NCBI GenBank assembly: GCA_009823505.1
Contig: VZQC01006658.1
Location: 148,419 to 212,418, forward strand
Direction of reading: 5' to 3'
Source: Rhizomys pruinosus
Taxonomy: Eukaryota; Chordata; Mammalia; Rodentia; Spalacidae
Length of the DNA stretch: 64,000 bases
The position numbers and the translations under genes are program-made. The notes beneath the pieces are model-generated. The model searched no databases. It was not told where the DNA came from and worked only from the letters and a program-made list of their open reading frames with translations. Of the stretch, positions 22,101 to 31,804 are shown in pieces. Every line of letters starts with the position of its first letter. Within the stretch, counting starts at the first letter, position 1.

Positions 22101-25100
22101 CTTCTGGCCTTTGTAAGCACTGCATATATATGGTATGCTTACATACATGCAGGCAAAAACACTCATATATATGAAGTAAAAATAAAGTTAAAAAAGTATT
22201 TATTGCAGTATTGTTCATAAGGTAAAAAAATATTCACAGAATGTTCCCATGAAGATGGGTGGAAAATTTTTTGATATGGTTATACCATAGAATATTATGT
22301 GAGGGGCTGGAGAGATAGCCTAGCGGTTAAGAGGACTGACTGCCCTTGCAGAGGACCCAGGTTCAATCCCCAGCACCCACATGGTGGCTAAGAACTATCT
22401 ATAACTCCAATTCCAGGGGAATCCGAGACCCTCTTCTGACCTCTGCGGCATTGCACGACACAGGTGCACAAACCTACGTGCAGACAGTACACTCATACAC
22501 ATACAAAAAGAAATTAAAAAAAAAAAAAGAATATTATGTGAATGTTACAAAGCAATGAAGGGTTAGAGATGGCTCAGCTGGTAAAGCGCCCAAGGACCTG
22601 GGTTTGGATCCATAGCACCCATGTAAAAATCTAGGCATTTGGCAGAATGCATGAGCTCTGGTGGGGTGGGAGGGCAGAAAGGGGGGCACAGGTCTAGATC
22701 TGACTTGTAATTTTGTATGAAATGCATAGAGCTTCAATATAAAATTGGCTTTGGGAAAAAAAAAAAAAAAAGGCCAGGCGTGGTAGCATGCACCTGTAAT
22801 CCCTCAGCTGGGGAATCCCTGCCTAAAAAATAAGGTGGAGAGAACTAAGGAAGACACTTAACATCAACCTCTGGCATCCACACCCCTGCACACACATAAG
22901 AACATGTACACAAACATATATAACTTCCTCCTCTTGTACACACACAAAAGCAATGAATTAGACTGGGGATATAGCTCAACTGATAGGTGACAGGACATCG
23001 CCTCCACCAAACTCCATAAAGAATTACTGAGTCCTAAATGCACAGGAGAGCCCTGAAGACTGACCAAGTGCAAAGCAGCCTGCCCTCTCCGCACCCTCTG
23101 GCTTAGCCAGATGGACTTCTTTCTACGACCTGCCTTTCTTCAACTCACCTATCACGATCATCCTTTATGCTTATTTTTTTTTTGGTCTTTTCGAGACAGG
23201 GTCTCCCTGTAGCCCCAGCTGTCCTGAAACTCACTATGTAGACCAGGCTGGCCTTGAACTCACAAAGATCCGCCTGCCTCCCAAGTGCTAGGATTAAGGG
23301 CGTGCGCCACCATGCCCAGCTTCCTTTATGCTTATTAACCTATGGAGCTTCTGACACTACTTATAATGCAAACTTCTCTTGACGTTTTATTTTATTATTA
23401 TTTTTAAACTGATGCCTTTATTATTTTATGTGTATGAGTGTTCTGTCTGCAGGTAGGTGCACCTGTGGTGTGCAATGCTACAGAGGTTAGAAGAGGGCGC
23501 TGGACTCCCCTAGAACTGGAGTCAAGGGGCTGGAGAGATGGCCTAGAGGTTAAGAGCGCCGACTGCTCTTGCAGAGGACCCGGGTTCGATTCCCAGCACC
23601 TACATGGCGGCTGAGAACCGTCTTTAACTCCAGTTCCAGGGGAATCCAACACACTCTTCTGACCTCCGCGGCATTGCATGACACAGGTGCATAAACCTAC
23701 ATACATACATACTGCAGACAGTACATACATACACATAAAAAATAAATAATTAAAAAAATAAATTAATTAAAAATAAATAAAATTAAAAGAAAAAAAGTAC
23801 TGGAATCAAAAACAATTCTTAGCTGCCATGTGGGTGCTGGGAATCGAACCCGGGTCCTCTGCAAGAGCAGTTGGTGCTCTTAACCGCTAGGCTATCTCTC
23901 CAGCCCCTATTATTATTTTTTCCCTTGATTTTTTATAAAGCTACTAAGTTTTCTTCTGGTGATATGCTTTGTTTACCTCACTAGATCGATAAACTTCTTC
24001 ACAACATGCTTCACAGGTTGTAGACCCAATATTTTTCTTTGGGGGGGTGTCTCTTTTTTGAGACAGGGTCTCCCTGTAGCCCCAGCCACCCTTGAACTCC
24101 CTATGTAGACTAGGCTGGCCTTGAACTCAGAGATCAGCCTGTCTCTGCCAAGGGCTGGGATTAAAGGCATGCCCCACCACAACTGGCTAGACCCAACACT
24201 TTTAACTGACTTCCGTCACTTTTCACAGAAAACAGGATGTTCACCTTTGGGGCAATGCGGACTCGCTTGCTATGGCGGGCAAGCTCTGAGCTCATAAGTG
24301 AAGCTGCCAGGGGCAGTGGCACCTTCACAGAGGGCTGCAAGACCAGGGACTGGTTCACTGGGAACTGGATGGGTACCAGGTATGAGCTGACCCGTGGGAG
24401 CAGTGGCTTCATCTTTCGCCCTAGGAGGAAACAGGAGCGATCAGAGGTAGCAAGGCAGAGTCCTGCAATCCCCAGTCCAGTAGCTCTGCTCAACTGTAGA
24501 CTCAGATCTCTCTGAGTTGGAGAATGAACCTGAAGACATGCTCCAGAACCAGAACTGGGCAGGCCTGAGGCTCACTCTCATACTCACGTGCGCCCAGTGG
24601 GAGTTCAGTTTTGATGGTCACATTCCTGCGGAGCTCAGGATTGGGTCGTTTCTGCTGCTGCTTGTAGGGACAGAAAGAAACCTGGTTTAATGAGGGAAAG
24701 GGAGGGGGTAGCAGAACCCACCAGCTTGAGCTGATGAACTTGACCTAACCAACAGCCCCAAAGAAAAAGCCAGTATGAGGGATAGATGCAGGAAGGCACA
24801 ATCTGCCATGCCATGCCATGCCATGCTCAGTGGATAGCAAGAGACATAGGATGGCAGAACAGGGCTACCACTTCACCCCAGTCCTCACCACCCCCCGGGT
24901 ATGCAAAAGCTATCTGAGAGACAATGAAGAGGCAGGCTGAGGAGCAGACTGCTGCTGCCTGAGAGTGCCACACATTTGTCCTTGCAGTGGCAGCTCCTGC
25001 TTCAGTGCCCACTGTGCTCAGCACACTTTTGTGGTGCTGTTTAGGGCTGGCAGCCACAGGGCCATAGTCCCTCCCCAATCACAGCTTATCTCTGCCCACT

Positions 25101-28100
25101 AAAGCCATGCTGAGCAGCGAAAGGAAACAAAAGGCCAAGCCCCGAGCCAGATGAAAAGAATCTTACTGATTCCAAGTGCTCGGGCGATTGTGGAGACCCT
25201 GGGTCCAGTGGCTGGAGGCGGCCAGGCATTGGAGAGAGAAATGAGACGAAGTTACCACCAATGTGGTGAATCTATCCAGAGTGGGAAGAAACCTCTTTGA
25301 TGGGTGCTGAAGGACACCGTGGATATGGTCCCTTCCAGAAGTGTACAGCATCTTTAGGGGCACTCAGAAGTCCCCAAACAACTTCTTTTTGAAAGCATGT
25401 TCTGGTGACTGCATTTCTCGTCTCTAGACTTAAAGAAGGGCTTCCAAGACCTTCTCTATATGAAATCACCTGAGATGCTTATTGAAAATACAAATTACAG
25501 GGGCTGGAGAGATGGCTCAGTGGTTCAGAGCACTGGCTGCTCTTGCAGAGGACCTGGGTTCGATTCCCAGCATCCGCATGGTGGCTAACAACTGTCCATA
25601 ACTCCAGTTCCAGGGGAATCCGTCGCTCTGTTCTGCCCTCCACCACACTGCATGACATGGGTGCACTTACATATGTTCAGGCATGCCCTCCACCACATTG
25701 TATGACATGGGTGCACTTACATATGTTCAGGCAGTATACTCATACACATAAAAAAATAAAATTAAAAAGAGAAAGAAAATACAAATCACAGAGGCTAGAG
25801 AGATGGCTCAGGGGTAAGACCACTTGCTACATAAGCATAAGGACTTGAGTTCAGATCCCAGCACCCGCATTAAAAAGAAAAAAGCTGGACATGACCATGC
25901 ACACACTATAACCCCAGCAATGCTGCGGATAGGAAGATCGCCAGGGCTCGTTGGCTACCAGGTTCAATGAGGATACTAAGGAAACAAGAACCAGGATAAA
26001 ACAGGACGCCCAATGTCTTCCTCTGGCTTCCACGCATGCACAAATACACACACACACACACACACACACACACCAAAGTAGGCCCATCGCAGATATGCTG
26101 AATCAGGAATCCCCCAAGAGAGGGGCCTATAAGCTATATGTAACACATGTCTAATTTACAAGGGAATTAAGAGAAAGATTGTCCTGTTTTGGATGAGAAC
26201 AGTCCTCTTTATGCCCGGTCTAGCACAAACAAGTTGTCAGTTGGTTTTTGTCAATTGTACTCAATTCAGAGAATTTTATGTAAGTCATTAATCAGCTGGA
26301 CTGGCTTTGAACTTTCACTTCATCAAATAAGAATGTCACAAGGAAAACTTGTTCCTCTTCAGGTGACTCTCTGGTCTTCGGCTCTGGTCCTATCTATATG
26401 AAAACCGAACACTCACCTTAAACACTTGGTCCAACGTCAAGTAGCGATTGGCGCTGGGGTGAACGGTCCAGAAGGAGACCTTGCTGTTGGCGGGCGTCTC
26501 CCGAACAAACATGTCGTGGAGAGAAAGGTTGTGGCGAATGGAATTCTGGAAGAAGAGAAAGAGCAGTCAGTGACCGTCGGGAACATGACCTCTGAAGGGA
26601 GCTGGGGGAGTCTGTGGACTCTGTCCCACTATGTTCAACTGAGATTTTGCCCAGAGTCCCTGTAACCTTGCCTACTGGCAAATCTTTCGGATTTGCCACA
26701 CTGCAGAGCTAACCTCAGCCATCTACCCTAGAGATAAAGACTGGTACAATTCCTCAAGAAGGTGGTAAAAACAACAAACAAAACTACACAGCAGATCTGG
26801 CCTATCTCCAGGCCCATGAGGCCCTAGGCTGGAGGCTTCCCTCTCTATTCCTGTTCTCTACCATGGCGCAGGATTGGGGTGAAAAGAGCTCTCTGTAGGA
26901 ACTTTAGGCTTGCAACTTTTGTCTCCACACCTCTGTAAGAAGAAATGTATACAGACTAAGCTGGGCAGCCAAGAACTGTTTTCTAGAACTGTATCTACCA
27001 TGGCCCTTTGGAGGAAAAAAATGAGAAGACCACTGTTCACTGCACAGTCTATGAGAAAGAATTAAAGGTGCAGCAGTGTCACTGAGAACAGCAGCTCTCG
27101 GCCTGAGCGGCATCTTCCTCGAAATTCCCGAGCCATGAACGCCAAGTGGAAGAAACAAACGCACAGGCTGAAGTGCAAGAAAAAAGATGAGGCAGAGGCC
27201 CAAGTAAACGAAGCTGTGCCCTTGGGGGCTACGGGAGCAGAAGGCAGGAGCATCGAGGCCGGGACGCTGAGGCCACCAGATGGACTGGGCTACTGTCTCA
27301 CTGGATCTGGAACTTCCTTAGATTACCAGGACCGCCCAATTGTGAGAGATGGCCCTGCCTACAACCCAAACGGCCCCCGTAGGCCCCCTCCCCAGACCTG
27401 TGGCATTCTGGACTAGCTCTGTTCTCACTTGTGGACAAGTATCATTGTGGACAATAAATCATCTCTTTTGCTGTTTCAGCTGAAGAAGCAAAAAAAGAAA
27501 GAAAAAGAACAAGAACGAAACAACAACCAATTTCTGTGGCTAGACACATGGTGGTCCATGTCCCTAATCCCAGTACTCATGAGGCAGAGGCAGGAGGATT
27601 GAGAGTTCAAAGTCAGTCTGGACTATCCGTATAGCACTGACTCTCAGAGTTCCCAAGCATAAAATGGATAGAAAAACCTGTCTAGCTGGGCACGGTGGCA
27701 CACACCTGCAATCATGGTCACTCTGGAGGTTGAGAGAGGAAGACTCTAAGTTGAGCCAGCCTAGACCATGTACCAAGACGGTCTCAAAAATAAGAAAAAT
27801 CCCTGACCACTAGATGTTATTGGAAATCCATCTTCAGGTCATGAGGCTCAGTTGTTTTTTCATTAAGACTTCATCATAAAATTACTCAGCTACTGCAGCT
27901 GCTATACAGTCTGTGCGCGCTTGCTTCTGCATGGAACTCTCTCCTACGTAGCAAGCACCAGACAATCTGCAGCACAGCCCAAGAAACACTTGGGCCAGAA
28001 TGACCCTTGAGTTTGGTTGTTAAAGGATAGAATACCTTCCAGCCTGGCTTAGCAATGTGTTTAAAATAGGGGAAGTGGTCCTCAATCCAAGTATAGATGT

Positions 28101-31100
28101 CCTTCAAGGTCATGCGCTTTCTCTCAGTGCTGTTGATGGCAAACTGTATCATGGCCATGTAAGAGTAGGGTGGCCTCTCAGACACAGAGTCCTGCCAAGA
28201 CACTGATGCTCCCATGGGTTCCTCGACCTGTGGAGTGGGCAAAGCCAAAGGGAAAGAGAAGAGAAAATGACACAGAAAAGTCCCTAAGAACTATCCCCAC
28301 CACAGTCCATTGAGAACACCCCCTAGGATACACTAGAAACAAACACATCTGAGATCACTGTTTCCTAGTGGAATTAGACGTTAAGATTAGGAAGGATCTT
28401 AGTCTAGGAATGGCTTCACTGCCATCACTTGCTGAAGATACTGCATGGTAATAAGGAACAGTCTGAAGGTTGGAGATGTAGCTTGGTTGGTAAAGTACTT
28501 GCTCAGCATGTATGAAGCCCTGAGTTTAATCGCCAGCACCACATAAAAAAATGGGGTGTGGTGGCACATACCTACAAGTCCAGCAGTGGGGAGGTGGAGG
28601 AGGATCAGAAGTTCAAGGTCACTGGCTGTGGTGGCACATGCCTTTAATCCCAGCACTCGGGAGGCTGAGGCAGGTGGATCTCTGTGAGTTCAAGGCCAGC
28701 CAGGTGTACATAGAGAGTTCTAGGACAGCTGGGGCTACAGGGAGATCCTATTTCAAAAAAGAAAACAAACAAACAAACAACTTTGCCTACATAGCCAATT
28801 TGAAGACATCCTAGCCTACATGGACTGTCTCAAAAACAAATGTGGTCCTTCCAGTTGGGGCACACACAATGACTTGCACAAGTCCGTGCCCATTTTTAGA
28901 CCTGCACATTAAGGGATTAGGTCCTGGTTCCATTTGTGAATAAGCTCACCTCATTTCAACAAGAGAAAAAGTCTCAAAAGTATGGAAGAATGCTACAAAG
29001 GACACATCTGGCCAAGACTTGGATAAAGATCTGATCATTTAGTTTCAAAATATGAGCTATAACTTTAAAAGTACAACTGTATAAGTATACAGGTTGATTA
29101 ATATTTGATTATATATATCCATGTAAACCACTGAATGAATAAATTCCTATCTCGTTCATTTTGCTATTAATATTACAATGTATCTCCTAATAAAACTATC
29201 TCATTAATGATGTGTTCAAGTCAACATTGATGGGATGCTGTTTTAAAGTCCTGTTAATAATTCCTGAGTATGTACTAAGTACTTACTAAGGACACAGGAG
29301 TCCTTAAACCCAGTGCTATAGAAATACAAAGTGTGCCAGGAATCTGTCCTCAAGGAGTCACAGATGGGGAGAGTAAAAGATCCTAGACAGCACAGTAGCT
29401 CAGAAGTTAGAGCGGGGTGTGATGGATGGCACAGACTTGTAATCTCAGCTACTTGGAGGCTGAGGCAGGAGGATTCAAGTTCAAGGATAGCCTTGGTGAG
29501 AACCTGCCTCAAAAGGGTTGAGAATTTAGCTTAGTGGTATAGCACTTGCCTACCATATGCAAAGCCTTGAGTTCAATCTCTAGCACCTAAAAATTGAAGG
29601 AAAAAAAAGTTATAAAGAAAAGTACTAAGAAACACTAATACCAGAACTTGGCTGTTCGTGCTCTGTAGCTCCTTGATCCATACCCTTCTTAGAACTCTCC
29701 TGCACAGGTTCTGACTTCCCTAATGAGTGACAGAACAGTTCACCTTAACCTGACTCTGCTCCAGGTGACAATTCTCCTTTTCCTCCATCTCTTGCTTGAT
29801 GTTGCAGGAGCCCAGCCCGTCAGAACTCATCTTTCCAAGCCATTGGATATTGGTTAAGCTGTTGTCCAGTGTGCAGCCTGCTGCCTCATTGCCAACTAGA
29901 GGGGAAACAACCCAAGACCCAATTAGCAGACTCTTTAGACGCCCAGCATCTCCATCAAAATCAGTGGCTGGAGATAACCTCTCCAAGACCTCTGTTCTCA
30001 GGGAGAGAGAACACTCTTGTGGTCTAAGTTATTCTTATTCTGCTCCAAGAAAAACCTGGGGTGGGAAAATTGAAGACCAGGGAATTGCATTTCAATGAGC
30101 CACACAGAGCCTTGAGCATCTGTTGGGGCAACCACTGGATAGCTGCATAGTCCCTCTTCCCCACGCTTCAATTTATTCCTTCATTAAGATGAAGCAATTT
30201 ACTTCCTTACGGGTCAATACAAAAGAAAAACCAAATCAATCAATCAATCAACAAATCCTTTTTCAGCGTAAAGAAGGCAGTAGAGCTGAGCATGGTTGGG
30301 TGCACCTTTAATCCCAGCACTCGGGAGGCAGAGGCAGGTGGATCTCTGAGTTCAAGGCCAGCCTGGTCTACATAGTGAGTGCCAGGACAGCTGGAGCTAC
30401 ATGGAGACCCTATCTCAAAAAGACAAAAAAAAAAGGAAGGCAATAGAAAGGCTACATTAACAGTGCCCAGATGGTCTGCTTAAAGTTTCAGGATGAAGAA
30501 AAATAAGCCTTTGCTTTGGTTTCTCTTAGATTCCTGCCTAGGCAGACATCAACATGACTGACTCAGACTGCACTAAGAAAGGCCAGCCTCCATAGCCCTT
30601 TGCCTTACAGCCACATACCACAGCTCTCCTGTCTCTGCCTTGGAAGGGTCCCCGGTGGCCTAGGCACATTCACACCCTTCACAGCTGGCTTTGGTCCCAA
30701 TGTCTCCGTGATCACTTCTGTCTTCTTGGAATCGCTGCTGGTTTGGGCTTGAGGCTTGGGTGCAGGAGTGTGAGAGGAGGCCCCCCCGCAGCTGATGAGG
30801 ATGAACTTGTTGGGTCCGCTGCTGCCGCTCTCCTTCCCTTTGGCAGTCAGTGCCGTGATGATGCTCTGGATATCCGCACTGTTGGGGATGGCGACCACTT
30901 GCGTGTTGGGCATGGTAGGGTGGTTAATAATCTTGATTCCAGTTGGAAACTTGCAAGAGCTGGACTCCACCACCTCCTTGGAGACCTGTGCTTGACCAGG
31001 CTCATGGTGGGCAAGGAGTCTTTTACTTTTAGCTTCCTCCTCTGATGTTTCACCTGGGGCATTTTGAACAGTAAGGGGCAGCCTCCGTCTTTTGAGAATC

Positions 31101-31126
31101 AGTGGCCGACGGGGGCTGGTTTTCAT
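18096..31126 (-). CDS. FOXM1: FOXM1, forkhead box M1 (spliced CDS, 8 coding exons)
   Basis: FOXM1 is the forkhead activator of G2/M genes such as CCNB1, PLK1 and AURKB. Joining 31126-30619, 29895-29744, 28227-28036, 26545-26417, 25211-25167, 24657-24588, 24420-24245 and 19106-18096 gives a continuous 760-residue protein. All introns are GT-AG and all phases match. Seen in order: N-terminal autoinhibitory region with the start MKTSPRRPLILKRRR; KEN degron at 209-211; forkhead domain from about 237 (ERPPYSYMAMIQFA) with recognition helix NSIRHNLSLH at 285-294; alternative exon A1 (328-342); SUMO-type IKVE; several S/T-P sites; and the C-terminal transactivation domain with NRSLTEGLVLDTMNDSLSKI. 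Human isoforms are 748 (b) and 763 (c) residues, so this is the c layout. I see no frameshift or missing key residue. Confidence 0.97.
19255..19472 (-). repeat. B2-like SINE, no duplication
   Basis: Reverse copy with a single CTGGAACTGGAGTTAAAGAC segment. Confidence 0.9.
19480..19629 (-). repeat. B1 SINE
   Basis: Reverse B1 after a T-run of about 22. Confidence 0.8.
19630..19887 (-). repeat. B3-like then B1-like SINE
   Basis: 19630-19780: GTCAGAGGACAACCACGAGG and GAGCCATCTTGCTGCCC. 19781-19887: old reverse B1 with GACAGGGTCTCATTATGC. Confidence 0.65.
20178..20385 (+). repeat. B3-like SINE
   Basis: Forward element: GGGGCTGGAGGGCTCTGTGG to GTGCACATAAAATAAAA. Confidence 0.85.
20390..20530 (+). 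repeat. B1 SINE with (CA)n tail
   Basis: Forward B1 whose tail has become (CA)n at 20528-20552. Confidence 0.85.
20580..20680 (+). repeat. A-rich low-complexity run
   Basis: Repeated (A)nC blocks inside what looks like an interrupted tRNA-derived SINE (GGGGATAGCGCAGCCATTAAAG before, AAGTTCGATTCCC after). Confidence 0.6.
20869..21122 (+). repeat. B2-like SINE, duplication cohort
   Basis: Forward copy with both 17-mers. Flanked by AGATGCAGGTTT at 20856-20867 and 21123-21134. Confidence 0.95.
21135..21322 (+). repeat. B1 SINE at the same target as the preceding B2
   Basis: Forward B1 with an A/T-rich tail. Flanked by AGATGCAGGTT at 21123-21133 and 21323-21333. Confidence 0.95.
21334..21472 (+). 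repeat. Older B1 SINE
   Basis: Forward B1 with several deletions, starting right after the third AGATGCAGGTT. Confidence 0.8.
21481..21670 (+). repeat. B3/B2-like SINE
   Basis: Forward; GGGGCTGGAGAAATAGCTCC head, single CTCCAGTTCCAG segment. Confidence 0.85.
21711..21905 (+). repeat. B3/B2-like SINE
   Basis: Forward; head GGGGCTGGAGAGATAGCTCA, ending ACTCATACACATAAAAAAC. Confidence 0.85.
21908..22067 (+). repeat. B1 SINE
   Basis: Forward B1 with a (CAA)n tail. A B3 3' fragment follows (22067-22192). Confidence 0.9.
22303..22527 (+). repeat. B2-like SINE, young head without the duplication
   Basis: Has the GCCTAGCGGTTAAGAG head of the young family but only one CTCCAATTCCAGGGG. Perfect 14-bp target-site duplication AGAATATTATGTGA at 22289-22302 and 22528-22541. 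Confidence 0.95.
23172..23322 (-). repeat. B1 SINE
   Basis: Reverse B1 with TTTTCGAGACAGGGTCTCC. A short deletion removes part of CTCTGCCTC. Confidence 0.9.
23405..23907 (-). repeat. B2-like SINE split by an opposite B2
   Basis: Left part 23405-23525 and right part 23810-23907 form one reverse B2 element once the insert (23526-23798) is removed. Confidence 0.9.
23526..23798 (+). repeat. B2-like SINE nested in a reverse B2
   Basis: Forward young-head copy (GGCCTAGAGGTTAAGAGCGC) without the 17-bp duplication. Target-site duplication ACTGGAGTCAA (23515-23525) / ACTGGAATCAA (23799-23809), one mismatch. Confidence 0.95.
24048..24188 (-). repeat. B1 SINE
   Basis: Reverse B1 ending about 55 bp from the FOXM1 exon 8 donor. 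Confidence 0.9.
24245..24420 (-). CDS. FOXM1: FOXM1 exon 8
   Basis: Residues 366-424 (RRKMKPLLPRVSSYLVPIQF onward to SKRVRIAPK). The acceptor CCTCCTAG completes a split CGG codon with exon 7, and the donor is AAG/GTGAAC. Confidence 0.97.
24588..24657 (-). CDS. FOXM1: FOXM1 exon 7
   Basis: Residues 343-365 (QQKRPNPELRRNVTIKTELP LGA). The acceptor is a NAGNAG-type repeat (CAAGCAG followed by CAGCAG), so starting at 24660 would add one glutamine. I chose 24657 because FOXM1 orthologues known to me have two glutamines here. Donor CAC/GTGAGT. Confidence 0.93.
25167..25211 (-). CDS. FOXM1: FOXM1 exon 6 (alternative exon A1)
   Basis: 45 bp, phase 0 on both sides, encoding PLDPGSPQSPEHLES directly after the forkhead domain. 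In human this 15-residue exon separates FOXM1c (included) from FOXM1b (skipped). Acceptor GCCTCCAG, donor TCA/GTAAGA. Confidence 0.95.
25501..25775 (+). repeat. B3/B2-like SINE with a 50-bp internal tandem duplication
   Basis: The segment starting TGCCCTCCACCACA occurs at 25634-25683 and again at 25684-25733. Confidence 0.9.
25791..26075 (+). repeat. B4-like SINE with (CA)n tail
   Basis: ID-like head (GAGATGGCTCAGGGGTAAG), B1-like middle and a (CA)n run at 26046-26074. Confidence 0.65.
26417..26545 (-). CDS. FOXM1: FOXM1 exon 5 (recognition helix of the forkhead)
   Basis: Residues 285-327, starting exactly at recognition helix 3 (NSIRHNLSLHDMFVRE) and ending LTLDQVFK. Asn285, Arg288 and His289 correspond to the DNA-contacting residues of forkhead proteins. 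Acceptor TTCTTCCAG, donor AAG/GTGAGT. Confidence 0.97.
27092..27531 (+). pseudogene. RPL41 processed pseudogene
   Basis: Intronless copy of ribosomal protein L41 mRNA in the FOXM1 intron between exons 5 and 4, opposite in strand to FOXM1. The 5'UTR tail (GGCATCTTCCTCG) precedes ATG at 27135. AAGTGG...AGGCTGAAG matches the tiny basic L41 reading frame, but substitutions and a one-base frameshift before GATGAGGCAGAGG destroy it. The L41-like 3'UTR follows (GACATTCTGGACTA-like sequence, then AATAAATCATCTCTTTTGCTG) and an impure A tail ends near 27531. It is dead as a coding gene. Confidence 0.9.
27541..27800 (+). repeat. Two old B1 SINEs
   Basis: 27541-27680 and 27684-27800 are forward B1 copies with many substitutions. 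The first follows directly on the RPL41 pseudogene tail. Confidence 0.7.
28036..28227 (-). CDS. FOXM1: FOXM1 exon 4 (N-terminal half of the forkhead)
   Basis: Residues 221-284, from VEEPMGASVSWQ through ERPPYSYMAMIQFAI to IAKPGWK. Acceptor CCACTCCACAG, donor AAG/GTATTC. The sequence is essentially identical to other mammals in the domain. Confidence 0.97.
28470..28843 (+). repeat. B4-like SINE interrupted by a B1
   Basis: ID-like head at 28470-28549, forward B1 at 28622-28783, then the B4 remainder to about 28843. Confidence 0.7.
28850..29400. other. FOXM1 intron, unique A/T-rich stretch
   Basis: No repeat, exon or RNA signal recognised. Confidence 0.5.
29411..29592 (+). repeat. Old B1-like plus ID-like SINE
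   Basis: GGTGTGATGGATGGCACAG ... GGAGGCTGAGGCAGG, then TTAGCTTAGTGGTATAGCAC and TTGAGTTCAATCTCTAGCAC. Confidence 0.65.
29744..29895 (-). CDS. FOXM1: FOXM1 exon 3 (KEN degron)
   Basis: Residues 170-220. The first two bases (TT) complete a split Val codon after exon 2's final G. It contains EEKENCHLEQ, whose KEN triplet (209-211) corresponds to the APC/C-Cdh1 degron of human FOXM1. Acceptor CCCTCTAG, donor AAG/GTGAAC. Confidence 0.96.
30281..30432 (+). repeat. B1 SINE
   Basis: Forward B1, preceded by (CAAT)n. Confidence 0.9.
30619..31126 (-). CDS. FOXM1: FOXM1 exon 2 (start codon, autoinhibitory region)
   Basis: Residues 1-169 plus one base. The ATG (31126) opens MKTSPRRPLILKRRRLPL, the universal FOXM1 start. 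SSCKFPTGIKIINHPTMPNT and the ANIQSIITAL-type block follow. Donor TGTG/GTATGT. Exon 2 begins at 31173 after acceptor CTCTCTGCAG, leaving 47 nt of 5'UTR in this exon. Confidence 0.97.
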
Positions 31127-31152
31127 TATGAAGCTGTGCTTTCACTCTCCAT
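31126..31152 (-). promoter_or_regulatory. FOXM1: FOXM1 uORF whose stop overlaps the main ATG
   Basis: In the exon 2 leader an ATG at 31152 encodes MESESTAS and stops at TAA (31128-31126). The last A of that stop is the A of the FOXM1 ATG (TAATG). The arrangement is the geometry for termination-reinitiation. The uORF start has a weak -3 base (T) but G at +4. A translational effect is inferred. Confidence 0.75.
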
Positions 31153-31319
31153 TGAGAATCACAACCACAGACCCTGCAGAGAGCAAGGAGAAGGGGGATA
31201 TCAGAGACTGCTGAGCTGAGAAGGGTTTTTTGGAGGTATTTTCTGCCTGACTAGCCAAAAGCAGAAGCCAGGTGAATGTTGCCTGGACCTTGTAAAGTCC
31301 CTGAGACAGTTAGGAGAGA

Positions 31320-31402
31320 AGCTAGGCTTGGTGGTGCATGCTTGTAATACCAGATATCAAATTCCAGGCCAGCCCGGGCCATATGAGACCTTGTCTCAAA
31401 AA
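31320..31402 (+). repeat. B1 SINE, internally deleted
   Basis: Forward B1 lacking its middle. Confidence 0.7.
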
Positions 31403-31420
31403 CAAAACAAAAAAACAATT

Positions 31421-31660
31421 AAGGGGCTGAAGAGATTGCTCAGTGGTTAAGAGACTGTTCTTGCAAGGGACATGGGTTTGAGTCCCAGTACCCATATGGT
31501 GACCAACAACCACAGGTCAACTCCAGTTCCAGAGGCCTTGATGCTCTCCTCTGACCTCCACAGGTATTGCACAACACAGGTGCACTTAAATGCATGCAGG
31601 CAATACAGACATACACATAAATAAAAATAAAATTAAAAAAATTTAAACCCAATAAATAAA
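31421..31660 (+). repeat. B3/B2-like SINE
   Basis: Forward; GGGGCTGAAGAGATTGCTCA to ACATAAATAAAAATAAA. Confidence 0.85.
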
Positions 31661-31804
31661 AAAGAAAGAAAAAAGGAAGAAAGCAAGCAAGCCCTACTGA
31701 TCAAGTAAAGCTAAAAACTATTGCAAATAAATGATTCAAGAGGGGACCATGGGTCTGGGCTACAGACAGTCCAGTGTCTCCTGGAAACTTAATATGTTTG
31801 TCCA

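Larger units (their letters stand above)
19107..24244 (-). other. FOXM1: FOXM1 last intron, SINE-dense
   Basis: 5.1 kb consisting mostly of about 25 SINEs. Unique sequence remains only at about 19890-20170, 20700-20860, 22193-22290 and 22540-23165. No further coding exon was recognised there. Confidence 0.8.

Noticed and set aside
27135..27416. 93-codon plus-strand protein gene
   Set aside because: Frameshifted RPL41 retrocopy reading into its 3'UTR.
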